NCBI GenBank assembly: GCA_001779055.1
Contig: MFJA01000076.1
Coordinates: 1 to 8,764 of the forward strand
DNA from: Candidatus Gottesmanbacteria bacterium RBG_16_37_8
Lineage (GTDB): Bacteria; Patescibacteriota; Microgenomatia; 2-02-FULL-39-11
Length of the DNA: 8,764 nt
Direction: 5' to 3'
Shown here: positions 1 to 6,463 of the stretch, one piece after another
Layout of the letters: every line of letters begins with the position of its first letter
Position numbering within the stretch: the stretch's first letter is position 1
Notes under the pieces: generated by a model
Database searches by the model: none
Told to the model about the DNA's origin: nothing
Seen by the model: the letters and a program-made list of their open reading frames with translations, nothing else
Made by a program: the position numbers and the translations under genes

Positions 1-51
1 TGGAAAGTAAAACTGCATAAATTGTTTACAGTTAATATCACTTAAGCCGCA

Positions 52-81
52 TTGACAGTTGTGGATAACTTTAATTACGAT
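52..81 (+). promoter_or_regulatory. Putative dnaA promoter
   Basis: A perfect -35 hexamer TTGACA (52-57) is followed after 18 bases by TACGAT (76-81), which matches 4 of 6 positions of the -10 consensus. Transcription would start near 88-89, only a few bases before the dnaA ATG at 93, so the mRNA would be almost leaderless. An alternative -10, TTTAAT at 70-75, has a spacer too short for this -35. The call is by consensus matching only. Confidence 0.5.
60..68 (-). promoter_or_regulatory. DnaA box (consensus) in the dnaA promoter
   Basis: The + strand reads TGTGGATAA, the exact reverse complement of the classical DnaA box TTATCCACA. It lies wholly inside the spacer between the proposed -35 (52-57) and -10 (76-81). 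DnaA bound here should block RNA polymerase, the usual logic of dnaA autoregulation. The sequence match is direct; the regulatory role is inferred. Confidence 0.75.
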
Positions 82-89
82 GTGGAAAC
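81..89 (-). promoter_or_regulatory. DnaA-box-like site at the dnaA start region
   Basis: TGTGGAAAC on the + strand is GTTTCCACA on the - strand, two mismatches from TTATCCACA. It begins exactly 21 bases (two helical turns) after the perfect box at 60 and has the same orientation, so both would face the same side of the helix. It overlaps the expected transcription start. It could be a weak cooperative site. Confidence 0.4.
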
Positions 90-92
90 CTT

Positions 93-1433
93 ATGGATGT
101 TGAAATACTTTGGCAAACTATATTAACTGACCTGCAGCTCCAATTATCAGAAGTTGTTTTCCGCACTCTTATCTCCCAAACTAGTCTGGAATCAATCAAT
201 GAAAATAAGGCAGTCATCAACTGTAGCAATCCCATGCTCATCAACATGATCGAAAAGAAATATCATAACCTGATCAAAAAAACTTTGGAAAACTACACCC
301 ATAAAGAGTTTGATTTGGTTTTTCTGGCAAAAAAAAATAAAGCGGTTAATCATATTGACGGCCCCTTATTTACTCTCAAGCTCCCTGATTCATCAATGCT
401 CTCTCCATCTGTTATCAGAATCAATCCTGACTATAATTTCAATAATTTTGCCGTCTCTTCCTCCAATCAAATGGCTTATGCGGGAGCCACAGCTGTTGCT
501 AAAAATCCCGGTACTTCCTACAACCCTTTGTTTCTCTATGGAGGAGTCGGTGTTGGCAAAACCCATCTGATGCAGGCTATCGGTAATGCTGCTGTTGAAA
601 AAAACCCAAAAATCAAAACACTCTACTGCACTAGTGAAGAATTCACCAATGAAATAATTGAGGCCATATCAAATAAAACAACTTCCCAGTTTAAAAAAAA
701 ATATCGTCATGTGGATATTCTTTTAATTGACGATGTTCAGTTTATCGCCGGTAAGTATTCCATCCAGGAAGAATTTTTCCATACTTTTAACGCTATTTAT
801 CAGGTTAAAAAACAGATAGTTATCACCAGTGATAAACCTCCTGAAGAAATAAATAAACTTGAAATGAGGCTTCGCTCCCGTTTTGAAAGTGGTTTAACAA
901 TTGATATCGGCAATCCCGACTTTGAATTAAGAACTGCCATAATTCTCATTAAAGCCAAACAAAAAGGTTGTGATCTTACGATTGAATCAGCCAAATTATT
1001 ATCAGCTAATATTGAAAACACCAGAAAAATGGAAGGTGTCTTAACTAGAGTCATCAGCGAATCGGAAACCAAAAGCTTGCCTATTGATAATGAATTAATA
1101 AAAAATGTTCTTGGTAAAACCCTTAAAAAAATTCCTCCTTCTCAAAAAGCTACCCCTGATGAAATTTTAAAAGCTGTAGCTGAATTTTATCAGCTAAAAA
1201 TATCTCAACTAAAAGGAAGTAAAAGGGATAAAATTTATTCCTTTCCCCGGCAAATTCTTTATTACTTATTAAGAGTAGAGTCGGGTATAAACTTAGTAGC
1301 TATAGGTGAGTTTTTGGGTGGCCGTGACCATACAACTATTTTACACGGTGTTAGGAAGATAAGTAATTTGTTATCAACAGATGATTCTATTCGTGAGGAT
1401 GTCTTGGGGATAAAAAACCGGTTTTCTGCATAA
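93..1433 (+). CDS. dnaA: Chromosomal replication initiator protein DnaA
   Basis: DnaA binds DnaA boxes at oriC, forms an ATP-dependent filament, melts the origin and recruits the helicase. All four domains are visible in 446 aa, a normal length. Domain I is about residues 1-85 and is followed by a short, poorly conserved linker. The AAA+ domain starts near 110, with Walker A GGVGVGKT (150-157), Walker B DILLIDDVQF (208-217), sensor 1 ITSD (244-247) and the RLRSRFESGL arginine-finger region (259-268). That last stretch reads ESGL where many DnaA proteins have EWGL. The DNA-binding domain IV is about 350-446, with the basic loop KGSKRDK and FPRQ (374-387) and the signature GRDHTTILHGVRKI (410-423). 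The ATG at 93 gives a standard domain I start (WQTIL). No good Shine-Dalgarno precedes it; GGAAA at 84-88 is the only purine run. dnaN follows on the same strand. Identity is essentially certain. Confidence 0.99.
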   Translation: MDVEILWQTILTDLQLQLSEVVFRTLISQTSLESINENKAVINCSNPMLINMIEKKYHNLIKKTLENYTHKEFDLVFLAKKNKAVNHIDGPLFTLKLPDSSMLSPSVIRINPDYNFNNFAVSSSNQMAYAGATAVAKNPGTSYNPLFLYGGVGVGKTHLMQAIGNAAVEKNPKIKTLYCTSEEFTNEIIEAISNKTTSQFKKKYRHVDILLIDDVQFIAGKYSIQEEFFHTFNAIYQVKKQIVITSDKPPEEINKLEMRLRSRFESGLTIDIGNPDFELRTAIILIKAKQKGCDLTIESAKLLSANIENTRKMEGVLTRVISESETKSLPIDNELIKNVLGKTLKKIPPSQKATPDEILKAVAEFYQLKISQLKGSKRDKIYSFPRQILYYLLRVESGINLVAIGEFLGGRDHTTILHGVRKISNLLSTDDSIREDVLGIKNRFSA

Positions 1434-1442
1434 CTTTTTAAC

Positions 1443-1480
1443 TTATCAACTTATCAACATATGAAAAAAAATTATCAACA
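1443..1480 (+). repeat. Cluster of variant DnaA boxes TTATCAACA
   Basis: TTATCAACT (1443-1451), TTATCAACA (1451-1459) and TTATCAACA (1472-1480) are direct repeats. The first two share a base, giving an 8-base offset. The second and third are 21 bases apart and identical over 10 bases (TTATCAACAT). TTATCAACA differs from the classical TTATCCACA at one position. All point the same way as the further copy at 1371-1379. They are read here as DnaA binding sites; binding is inferred. Confidence 0.6.
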
Positions 1481-1541
1481 TTTCTATCCTCAAAACAACA
1501 GGGGTGATATTCACAGTAATGTTTTTAATTTCTGCTTTACC

Positions 1542-1570
1542 TTGACTGTCATAACCAAATTCTATACACT
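1542..1570 (+). promoter_or_regulatory. Putative dnaN promoter
   Basis: TTGACT (1542-1547, 5 of 6 to the -35 consensus) and TACACT (1565-1570, 4 of 6 to the -10 consensus) are separated by an ideal 17 bases. The start would fall near 1577, leaving a leader of about 55 bases before dnaN. The box variant TTACCAACA (1570-1578) covers the expected start site, so DnaA could also control dnaN. A second -10-like TATAAA at 1620-1625 lies 6 bases before the ATG but has no -35 partner. Confidence 0.45.
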
Positions 1571-1582
1571 TACCAACACTCC

Positions 1583-1627
1583 TATTACAACTACAACTAT
1601 TATAAATATATAGAAACGTTATAAAAA
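1583..1627. other. AT-rich stretch, candidate DNA unwinding element
   Basis: This run is almost entirely A and T, with TATTATAAATATATAG at its centre (about 1598-1613) and few G or C bases. It lies directly right of the DnaA-box cluster and left of dnaN, where a duplex unwinding element would be expected. The evidence is composition and position only. It also overlaps the presumed dnaN leader. Confidence 0.4.
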
Positions 1628-1631
1628 GAAA

Positions 1632-2741
1632 ATGAAAGTCTTAATCCTTAAAGAAAATTTAGATAAAGCCCTCTCTATTGTCAGCAAAGGTCTTTCCTTA
1701 AAACCTCAGTTACCAATCTTGTCCCACTTGCTTTTAAAAGCTCACCATAATCAATTGGAACTATTTTCAACCAATTTAGAACTCGGCATAGTGTATATAA
1801 CCCCGGCTAAAGTGGAAAAAGAAGGAGAAGTTGCTGTCCCCGGAAAACTATTGACCGAATTTATTAATTCCCTATATACCGACAAAATTGAACTGACTGC
1901 TACCGAAAAAAATCTTCAGGTTAAAACCGATAAAACCCAAGCTACCCTTGCTATTGGTAATCCCGCAGACTTCCCTCCCTTTCCTGAAGCTTCAAAAATC
2001 AGCAAAAAACTTCCTTTCGATAAAATCAAAGATGCTATAATAAGAACAGTTTTTTCAGCCTCAACCGATGAAGGCCGGCCTATTTTAACCGGAGTTAAAA
2101 CAGTAATTACCGATAATAAACTGTTTTTATCTTCAACCGACGGTTACCGTCTGTCTAAAGAAGAAGTTGATCTGGCAGGTATTACCGAACAGCTGGAAGT
2201 TATTTTACCCGCCCAATCACTTATAGAAACCGTGCGTATTGCCGAAGTAGTTGCTGCTAAAGAAGTGGATTTGTTGATTATTGAAAATAAAAATCAGGTA
2301 GTCTTTGGACTGCCCAATACTAAAATTTTTACCAGGCTTATTGACGGAGAATTTCCCAATGTCGAAAAAATAATTCCTACAGGCTTTAAAACCAAAGTCA
2401 TAGTTGATAGAGACATTCTTCATCAGGCGGTCAAAACTACTTCTATTTTTGCCCGGGGCAGTGCCAATATTATCAAAATAAAAATAGAAAAAGAAGGTTT
2501 AAGACTTTCAGCTAATACTCCGCAGGTGGGTGAAGAAGAGGATTTTGTTGAAGCCAAAACTGACGGTGAAGAAATAGAAGTAGCCTTTAATTTCCGTTTT
2601 CTTTTAGACCTTCTCAATAACTTTCCCGATAAAGAATTGGTTTTCGAATCATTAGGACCTTTAAGTCCCGGTGTCTTTAAACCCAAAGACCCTAAAACCT
2701 CATTTCTCCATATCATTATGCCTGTCCGCGTCCAATCCTGA
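1632..2741 (+). CDS. dnaN: DNA polymerase III beta subunit (sliding clamp)
   Basis: DnaN forms the ring-shaped dimer that tethers DNA polymerase III and repair enzymes to DNA. The 369-aa length is typical. Three clamp folds can be placed at roughly 1-120, 128-250 and 252-369. Family motifs include the N-terminal MKVLILKENLDKAL, STDEGRPILTGV (143-154), TDGYRLS (169-175), LIDGEFPN (237-244), SPGVFKP (345-351) and the C-terminal IIMPVR (361-366) that helps form the client-binding pocket. The C-terminus runs three residues beyond the motif. The ATG at 1632 is preceded by A-rich AAAAAGAAA rather than a true Shine-Dalgarno. The TGA stop lies only 6 bases from the stop of the convergent - strand gene, and no terminator hairpin is seen between them. 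Confidence 0.98.
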   Translation: MKVLILKENLDKALSIVSKGLSLKPQLPILSHLLLKAHHNQLELFSTNLELGIVYITPAKVEKEGEVAVPGKLLTEFINSLYTDKIELTATEKNLQVKTDKTQATLAIGNPADFPPFPEASKISKKLPFDKIKDAIIRTVFSASTDEGRPILTGVKTVITDNKLFLSSTDGYRLSKEEVDLAGITEQLEVILPAQSLIETVRIAEVVAAKEVDLLIIENKNQVVFGLPNTKIFTRLIDGEFPNVEKIIPTGFKTKVIVDRDILHQAVKTTSIFARGSANIIKIKIEKEGLRLSANTPQVGEEEDFVEAKTDGEEIEVAFNFRFLLDLLNNFPDKELVFESLGPLSPGVFKPKDPKTSFLHIIMPVRVQS

Positions 2742-2747
2742 CAAAGT

Positions 2748-4415
2748 TTACTTCTCCAGACTCAAAAACTCCCTCTTAACTGTTAAATACTTCTCTTCAA
2801 ATTCATCCCAACTGAAAGTTTTCTTAATCTCAACACCCAAAATATTTCTCTCAAAACTATTCCATGAATAATTGTTTTTATTTTCATTATTTAAAGTTAC
2901 TGGATACGCATTTTCAGGACCCGCACCGAATTGATTACTTGAACGTGAACTCATTAACATTATTAGTAATAACCCAACCGGCACCCCCACCGCAATAATT
3001 GCTCCCCATAAGGCGATTTTGTCTAAATCTATACCGAAAAGACCGGCAATTATACTTGCCGCTGTATATATTCCCGCAGTCGCCGCTCCTAATGTTGCTT
3101 GAAGTCCGGCTTTTAAAGCTAATTTACCAAGGCCAAGTTTACCGCCTAATTTTAACAAACCTTTACTTATAAACGATCCGCCTATATTGCTTAAATTCCC
3201 CAATCGGGAAAATAGACTGCCTATATTCGAAAGCCCGCCAAAATTAAATCTCGAGGTAATATTGCTTAAACTGGGCATTCTCAAAGAAGGCATTCTTCCT
3301 CCTCCGCCTGATGGCGGCGGGGGTCCTCCGTCCTTTTTTCCAATAGTCGGTTCTCTATTCGGTTCAACCGGATGTGTTTCAGCGGTAGTTTGTGGTATGG
3401 CAGTTGTCGTGGTCTCAAATTCAAAAGTTGGTGTTATCGTCTCAGTTGTCTGTATTGGAGCGGCTGGTGCTACTGTAGTTGACTCAGCCGTAAATATAGG
3501 AGTTGGTGTAATTGTCGTTGTCTCCCCGACTTTCTCAGGATGCAATGTTCTATTGATTATTTGCTTTAAGCTTTCATCTGTGACAACAGCCTTAGAAGGA
3601 TCAAGTAGTTGTTTAATCTCCGCTTGAGCTGTAATTATCTGTTCGCGGTTACTATGTAAAACTTCAACTCTTGCTTTATCCAGTTCGCTAAATAGCGTTT
3701 TTGAAGTTTCAGCAAGTTGTTTATTTTGTTTTTTGGCTAATTTTTTTATTGCCCGGTTTTTTTCTCTGACGTTTAATTTTCTATCACTTATCAATTGCTG
3801 CTCTAAATGAAATCTTTGTCCAAACGAATGAAAATATTGATCGATATGTGTTCCCGGATTCTCCTTTTGCCACTCTGCTGCATTTTTCCTAAGTTTAGTG
3901 GTATTTTCTTCATTTAAACCGAAGACTTCAGAAGTTTTAGCGATTTTTAACTTGTATTCATCCGTATTTATTTTGTTTTGAACTGCTGTTGCCAGTTTAA
4001 AAGCCTGCTCTTTACGGTCGAATGCATCAAAAACTATTTGTTCTTTATAGCGTTTAAACGGTCCCATCCCGACTTGGGCATAACCCCTTTTTTGTCCCTT
4101 TTTGGATTTTCTCTGTTTTTCAATTTCTTTTAAAGATATTTGAAAATCCCTGGTCAACATTTGAAATTTTACCGGGTCTCTAACCTTCAGAAGCTCATGT
4201 TCGAAATTGGCATGATTAACATGTTTTAAGGCCAGAAGAATATCTTCTCGATTTTTTAGAGGTTTTCCAATAAAGTAAGCAGCCCAGGCAGCCCAGGAAG
4301 TGGCCATTTCTCCTTCAGGAACCTCTTCACTAAAAAAATCACTTTGCTGTTGCTGGCTCTCTTTCTCTGGGTTTAACTCTTCTTTTTCGTTTTCTTGATC
4401 AGGGGCAGAGTGCAT
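2748..4415 (-). CDS. Unrecognised two-pass membrane protein at the end of the type IV secretion-like cluster
   Basis: I do not recognise a family for this 555-aa protein. Residues 1-300 are charged, probably helical, with Q-rich (21-24) and Lys/Arg-rich parts. Residues 298-350 form a Thr/Pro-rich linker, and 363-373 is a Pro/Gly run. Three LSNI repeats follow (383-419). Two hydrophobic segments (about 439-462 and 468-488) look like membrane helices and leave a polar tail. The tail carries a repeated motif: YSWNSFERNIL (516-526) and FSWDEFEEKYL (534-544). There is no signal peptide. With 26 bases between it and virB4 on the same strand, it is probably part of the same machine, perhaps a membrane scaffold. 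It has too few membrane helices for a usual VirB6/TrbL, and its proline-rich part precedes the membrane segments, unlike VirB10. The start at 4415 lacks a clear Shine-Dalgarno. It being a real gene is well supported; the function is unknown. Confidence 0.88.
   Translation of the reverse strand: MHSAPDQENEKEELNPEKESQQQQSDFFSEEVPEGEMATSWAAWAAYFIGKPLKNREDILLALKHVNHANFEHELLKVRDPVKFQMLTRDFQISLKEIEKQRKSKKGQKRGYAQVGMGPFKRYKEQIVFDAFDRKEQAFKLATAVQNKINTDEYKLKIAKTSEVFGLNEENTTKLRKNAAEWQKENPGTHIDQYFHSFGQRFHLEQQLISDRKLNVREKNRAIKKLAKKQNKQLAETSKTLFSELDKARVEVLHSNREQIITAQAEIKQLLDPSKAVVTDESLKQIINRTLHPEKVGETTTITPTPIFTAESTTVAPAAPIQTTETITPTFEFETTTTAIPQTTAETHPVEPNREPTIGKKDGGPPPPSGGGGRMPSLRMPSLSNITSRFNFGGLSNIGSLFSRLGNLSNIGGSFISKGLLKLGGKLGLGKLALKAGLQATLGAATAGIYTAASIIAGLFGIDLDKIALWGAIIAVGVPVGLLLIMLMSSRSSNQFGAGPENAYPVTLNNENKNNYSWNSFERNILGVEIKKTFSWDEFEEKYLTVKREFLSLEK
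2784..2870 (-). repeat. Twofold SWxxFE repeat coding the C-terminus of the 555-aa protein
   Basis: Codons 516-526 (2838-2870) and 534-544 (2784-2816) encode two copies of an 11-residue motif, aromatic-S-W-[ND]-x-F-E-x-x-x-L, 18 residues apart. The nucleotides have diverged more than the amino acids, so selection on the protein is likely. The copies may be two short helices or paired binding motifs. Confidence 0.6.
3159..3269 (-). repeat. Three LSNI repeats in the 555-aa protein
   Basis: Residues 383-419 contain LSNI at 383, 395 and 408, a spacing of 12-13 residues. The copies read LSNITSRFNFGG, LSNIGSLFSRLGN and LSNIGGSFISKG. The segment is Gly/Ser/Phe-rich, with Leu and Ile in regular positions. 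It directly precedes a Gly/Lys/Leu-rich amphipathic stretch and the first membrane helix, so it could lie along the membrane surface. Confidence 0.55.
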
Positions 4416-4423
4416 ACATAACT

Positions 4424-4429
4424 ATTATA
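4424..4429 (-). promoter_or_regulatory. Perfect -10 hexamer before the 555-aa gene
   Basis: TATAAT is read on the - strand between the virB4 stop (4442) and the ATG at 4415. It ends 8 bases before that ATG, so a start 6-8 bases downstream would give a leaderless or nearly leaderless mRNA. No -35 is seen at a suitable distance and there is no TGn extension, so it may be chance in AT-rich DNA. Confidence 0.3.
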
Positions 4430-4441
4430 CCTAATTCAAAC

Positions 4442-6460
4442 TTATGTCGCTCCCTCTTCTGTTAATACTGATTTTTCCTGCATTGTATCCGAAGGTTTGC
4501 TGGTAGCCAGTTGATATTCCATCGGTGAGGCAATAAACTGCACCGCCGCATGTGATGCTCCGGCAAAAAACAATCCCTCTCCTACACCGGCCGAAAGTAA
4601 GAAATGCTTTTCTCCTGACGACAGGTAAAACACATCTCCCAACTTGTCTATTGCCGCCGGTGATTGTTTCAAAAGTATCTGCAGAGAAGAGTTGGTGATA
4701 ATTGCCTTACCATGATCAGTTGATAGAAAATCTTCCACATCCTGGGTGATGGTCGTTACTCCAAGATAGTATTTTCTTGCCCGTTTGGCAATTCCATAAA
4801 GAAATGTTGCCGAGTCAGGATGTTTCATTAAGTACCATGCCTCATCAACAATCAGCAGTCTTTTTTTAATGTTTCTTTTGATTTTCGTCCAGATAAAATC
4901 AAGAATAATAAAAATTGCCACAGGCCTTAGCTCTGCCTCAAGTTCCTTAATATTAAAAACAACCAGCGGATTTTTAATGTTTAAGTTGGATTTTTGGTTA
5001 AAAATTCCGGCCAATGATCCCTTAACGAATTTTTCCAGTCTTTCTGCCAGTCTCCTGGCATTTTCTTCCTCCATACCAAGGAGAACTTTATACAAATCCT
5101 CAATCAGGGGAGGTTCCCGCTTTTGAGTGTCAGGGTCAGGTGTTATCCCCTTTTGCTTGTAGGTTAAAACCAGAGCCCGGTCAAGTAAAGCATCTTCTCC
5201 TGGAGACAATTCGCCCATAATCACTCTCATCAGTCCATGTAAAGACAATATTTTTAATCCCAGTTCATTTTCGCCCTCCTCAATAATTCCTGACAAATCA
5301 AAGGGATTAATCTTGATAGGCGAGTTAAAGGAAAAATCAATTTGGTCTCCTCCCAAAACTCTGGTAATATCCTTATATTCCCCTTCAGGATCTATCACGA
5401 AGACCTCCGATCCGAACATTAACGTTCTCATCACTTCAAGTTTGACCATAAAGCTCTTACCGGCTCCGGATTTTCCGAAAATCACGCTATTGGCATTCTC
5501 CAAAACAAAGCGGTCAAAAATGACCAAACTTCCGTCATGCTCATTAATTCCATATAGAATTCCCTCATTGGCAGATAAAGAGGCTGTAGTAAAGGGAAAT
5601 GTCGTTGCCAGTGAGGTCGTATCCATATTGCGGGTGATATCCAATTTATCCAGTCCCAATGGCAATGTTGATTTAAAACCGTCTTCCTGGGAAAGCGTTG
5701 CGTGTTTGGGCACAATTAAAAGCGATCCCAAAGTTGACTCAACCTCCTTTGATTCACGGTTAACTTCCTCAACTGAATCTGCCGGTATGCTTATATACAA
5801 GGAAAATTGATAAAATCTTTCCGCTCCTTTAGCCAATTGCGCTTGAAGCGCCAGAGCATCGTCCAAAGACACCTGTACCGTCGGATCGATGACCTTACCC
5901 CTTTTCATGTCAACCTGAATAGTTGCCTCCATCTCCGCTATTTTCCTTTTTAAATCCTCCAGGATAACTCTTGATTCAGTAGGGTAAATATACATTGATA
6001 TAAATAAGGATTTGTCAAAAGATAAAAGCGGATGAAGCCAGTTACCCGAAACATAGCGCGGGTAGCCGGCCACAAATAAAGTCCGGAAAAAATTGTTGTT
6101 TATCCTTATATTGTCGAAATCAACTTCCACTAAGGATGGGGCAATGATATCGCGGATTGTAGAAAGTCCTTTGGCATAGCGCTGTTTTGCCTGATAATTA
6201 GCTGTCTGTTGGGCAGCTGTAGCTTGTCTTGTTGTTGTGGCAACCTTTCCTATTGTTTTTACTGCCGGCATATGAGTTGGTTGAGTCCTCTGATTGATAA
6301 CGCTTCCCGGAACTTTCTGAAATTGGGTTGCTGTAAATGAGGCAGCCGGAATTGGCGGTTGATCCATTCTTGCGAAACCGCCTTGAGGCGGCATCACCGG
6401 CATATGGGTTTCCTGAAGTGATTTGTTTTCCTGTTTCTTTTTTCCGAAAATTGAAAGCAT
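4442..6460 (-). CDS. virB4: VirB4-family type IV secretion ATPase
   Basis: VirB4 ATPases power substrate transfer or pilus assembly from the cytoplasmic face of the inner membrane. The 672-aa protein has a Q/T/P-rich extension (about 1-100) and the N-terminal VirB4 domain (about 100-310) with FVAGYPRYVSGNW (129-141). The RecA-like motor domain follows, with Walker A GKSGAGKS (329-336), VIDPEGEY (355-362), Walker B LLIVDEAW (535-542) and the GVTTITQDVEDFL motif (567-579). The start at 6460 is set by AAGGAG 8 bases upstream, inside the end of the preceding gene. The gap to that gene is 3 bases, so translation is probably coupled. The neighbouring PrgI-family and TraC-like genes fit the same machine. 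The N-terminal extension repeats THMP (18-21 and 62-65) and may be a flexible contact region. Family identity is firm; the substrate is unknown. Confidence 0.96.
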   Translation of the reverse strand: MLSIFGKKKQENKSLQETHMPVMPPQGGFARMDQPPIPAASFTATQFQKVPGSVINQRTQPTHMPAVKTIGKVATTTRQATAAQQTANYQAKQRYAKGLSTIRDIIAPSLVEVDFDNIRINNNFFRTLFVAGYPRYVSGNWLHPLLSFDKSLFISMYIYPTESRVILEDLKRKIAEMEATIQVDMKRGKVIDPTVQVSLDDALALQAQLAKGAERFYQFSLYISIPADSVEEVNRESKEVESTLGSLLIVPKHATLSQEDGFKSTLPLGLDKLDITRNMDTTSLATTFPFTTASLSANEGILYGINEHDGSLVIFDRFVLENANSVIFGKSGAGKSFMVKLEVMRTLMFGSEVFVIDPEGEYKDITRVLGGDQIDFSFNSPIKINPFDLSGIIEEGENELGLKILSLHGLMRVIMGELSPGEDALLDRALVLTYKQKGITPDPDTQKREPPLIEDLYKVLLGMEEENARRLAERLEKFVKGSLAGIFNQKSNLNIKNPLVVFNIKELEAELRPVAIFIILDFIWTKIKRNIKKRLLIVDEAWYLMKHPDSATFLYGIAKRARKYYLGVTTITQDVEDFLSTDHGKAIITNSSLQILLKQSPAAIDKLGDVFYLSSGEKHFLLSAGVGEGLFFAGASHAAVQFIASPMEYQLATSKPSDTMQEKSVLTEEGAT

Positions 6461-6463
6461 ATC

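Larger units (their letters stand above)
1434..1631. other. Putative origin of replication (oriC) between dnaA and dnaN
   Basis: This 198-base non-coding gap lies between dnaA and dnaN, a classical bacterial oriC position. From left to right it holds: a cluster of DnaA-box variants (1443-1480); ATATTCACA (1507-1515), one mismatch from TTATNCACA and overlapping the small dyad GTGATATTCAC (1504-1514); a promoter-like pair (1542-1570); TTACCAACA (1570-1578), another box variant; and an AT-rich stretch (about 1583-1627). One more TTATCAACA lies inside the dnaA 3' end at 1371-1379. Box cluster plus adjacent AT-rich DNA is the expected origin architecture. A second candidate is the region upstream of dnaA, only 92 bases of which are visible. 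No cumulative GC-skew check was possible. Confidence 0.65.

Noticed and set aside
1414..1425. The palindrome AAAACCGGTTTT at the 3' end of dnaA, considered as a terminator.
   Set aside because: It is inside the coding sequence, has no loop, and is too short and AT-rich to end transcription.
3187..3627. A 146-codon open frame on the + strand opposite the 555-aa gene.
   Set aside because: It is antisense to the Thr/Pro and Pro/Gly low-complexity part of that gene. Its Val/Ser/Pro-rich translation is what biased codons give on the other strand, and it has no family motif.
5313..5810. A 165-codon open frame on the + strand opposite virB4.
   Set aside because: It lies over the strongly conserved VirB4 motor region and shows no recognisable motif, so it is a shadow of that gene.
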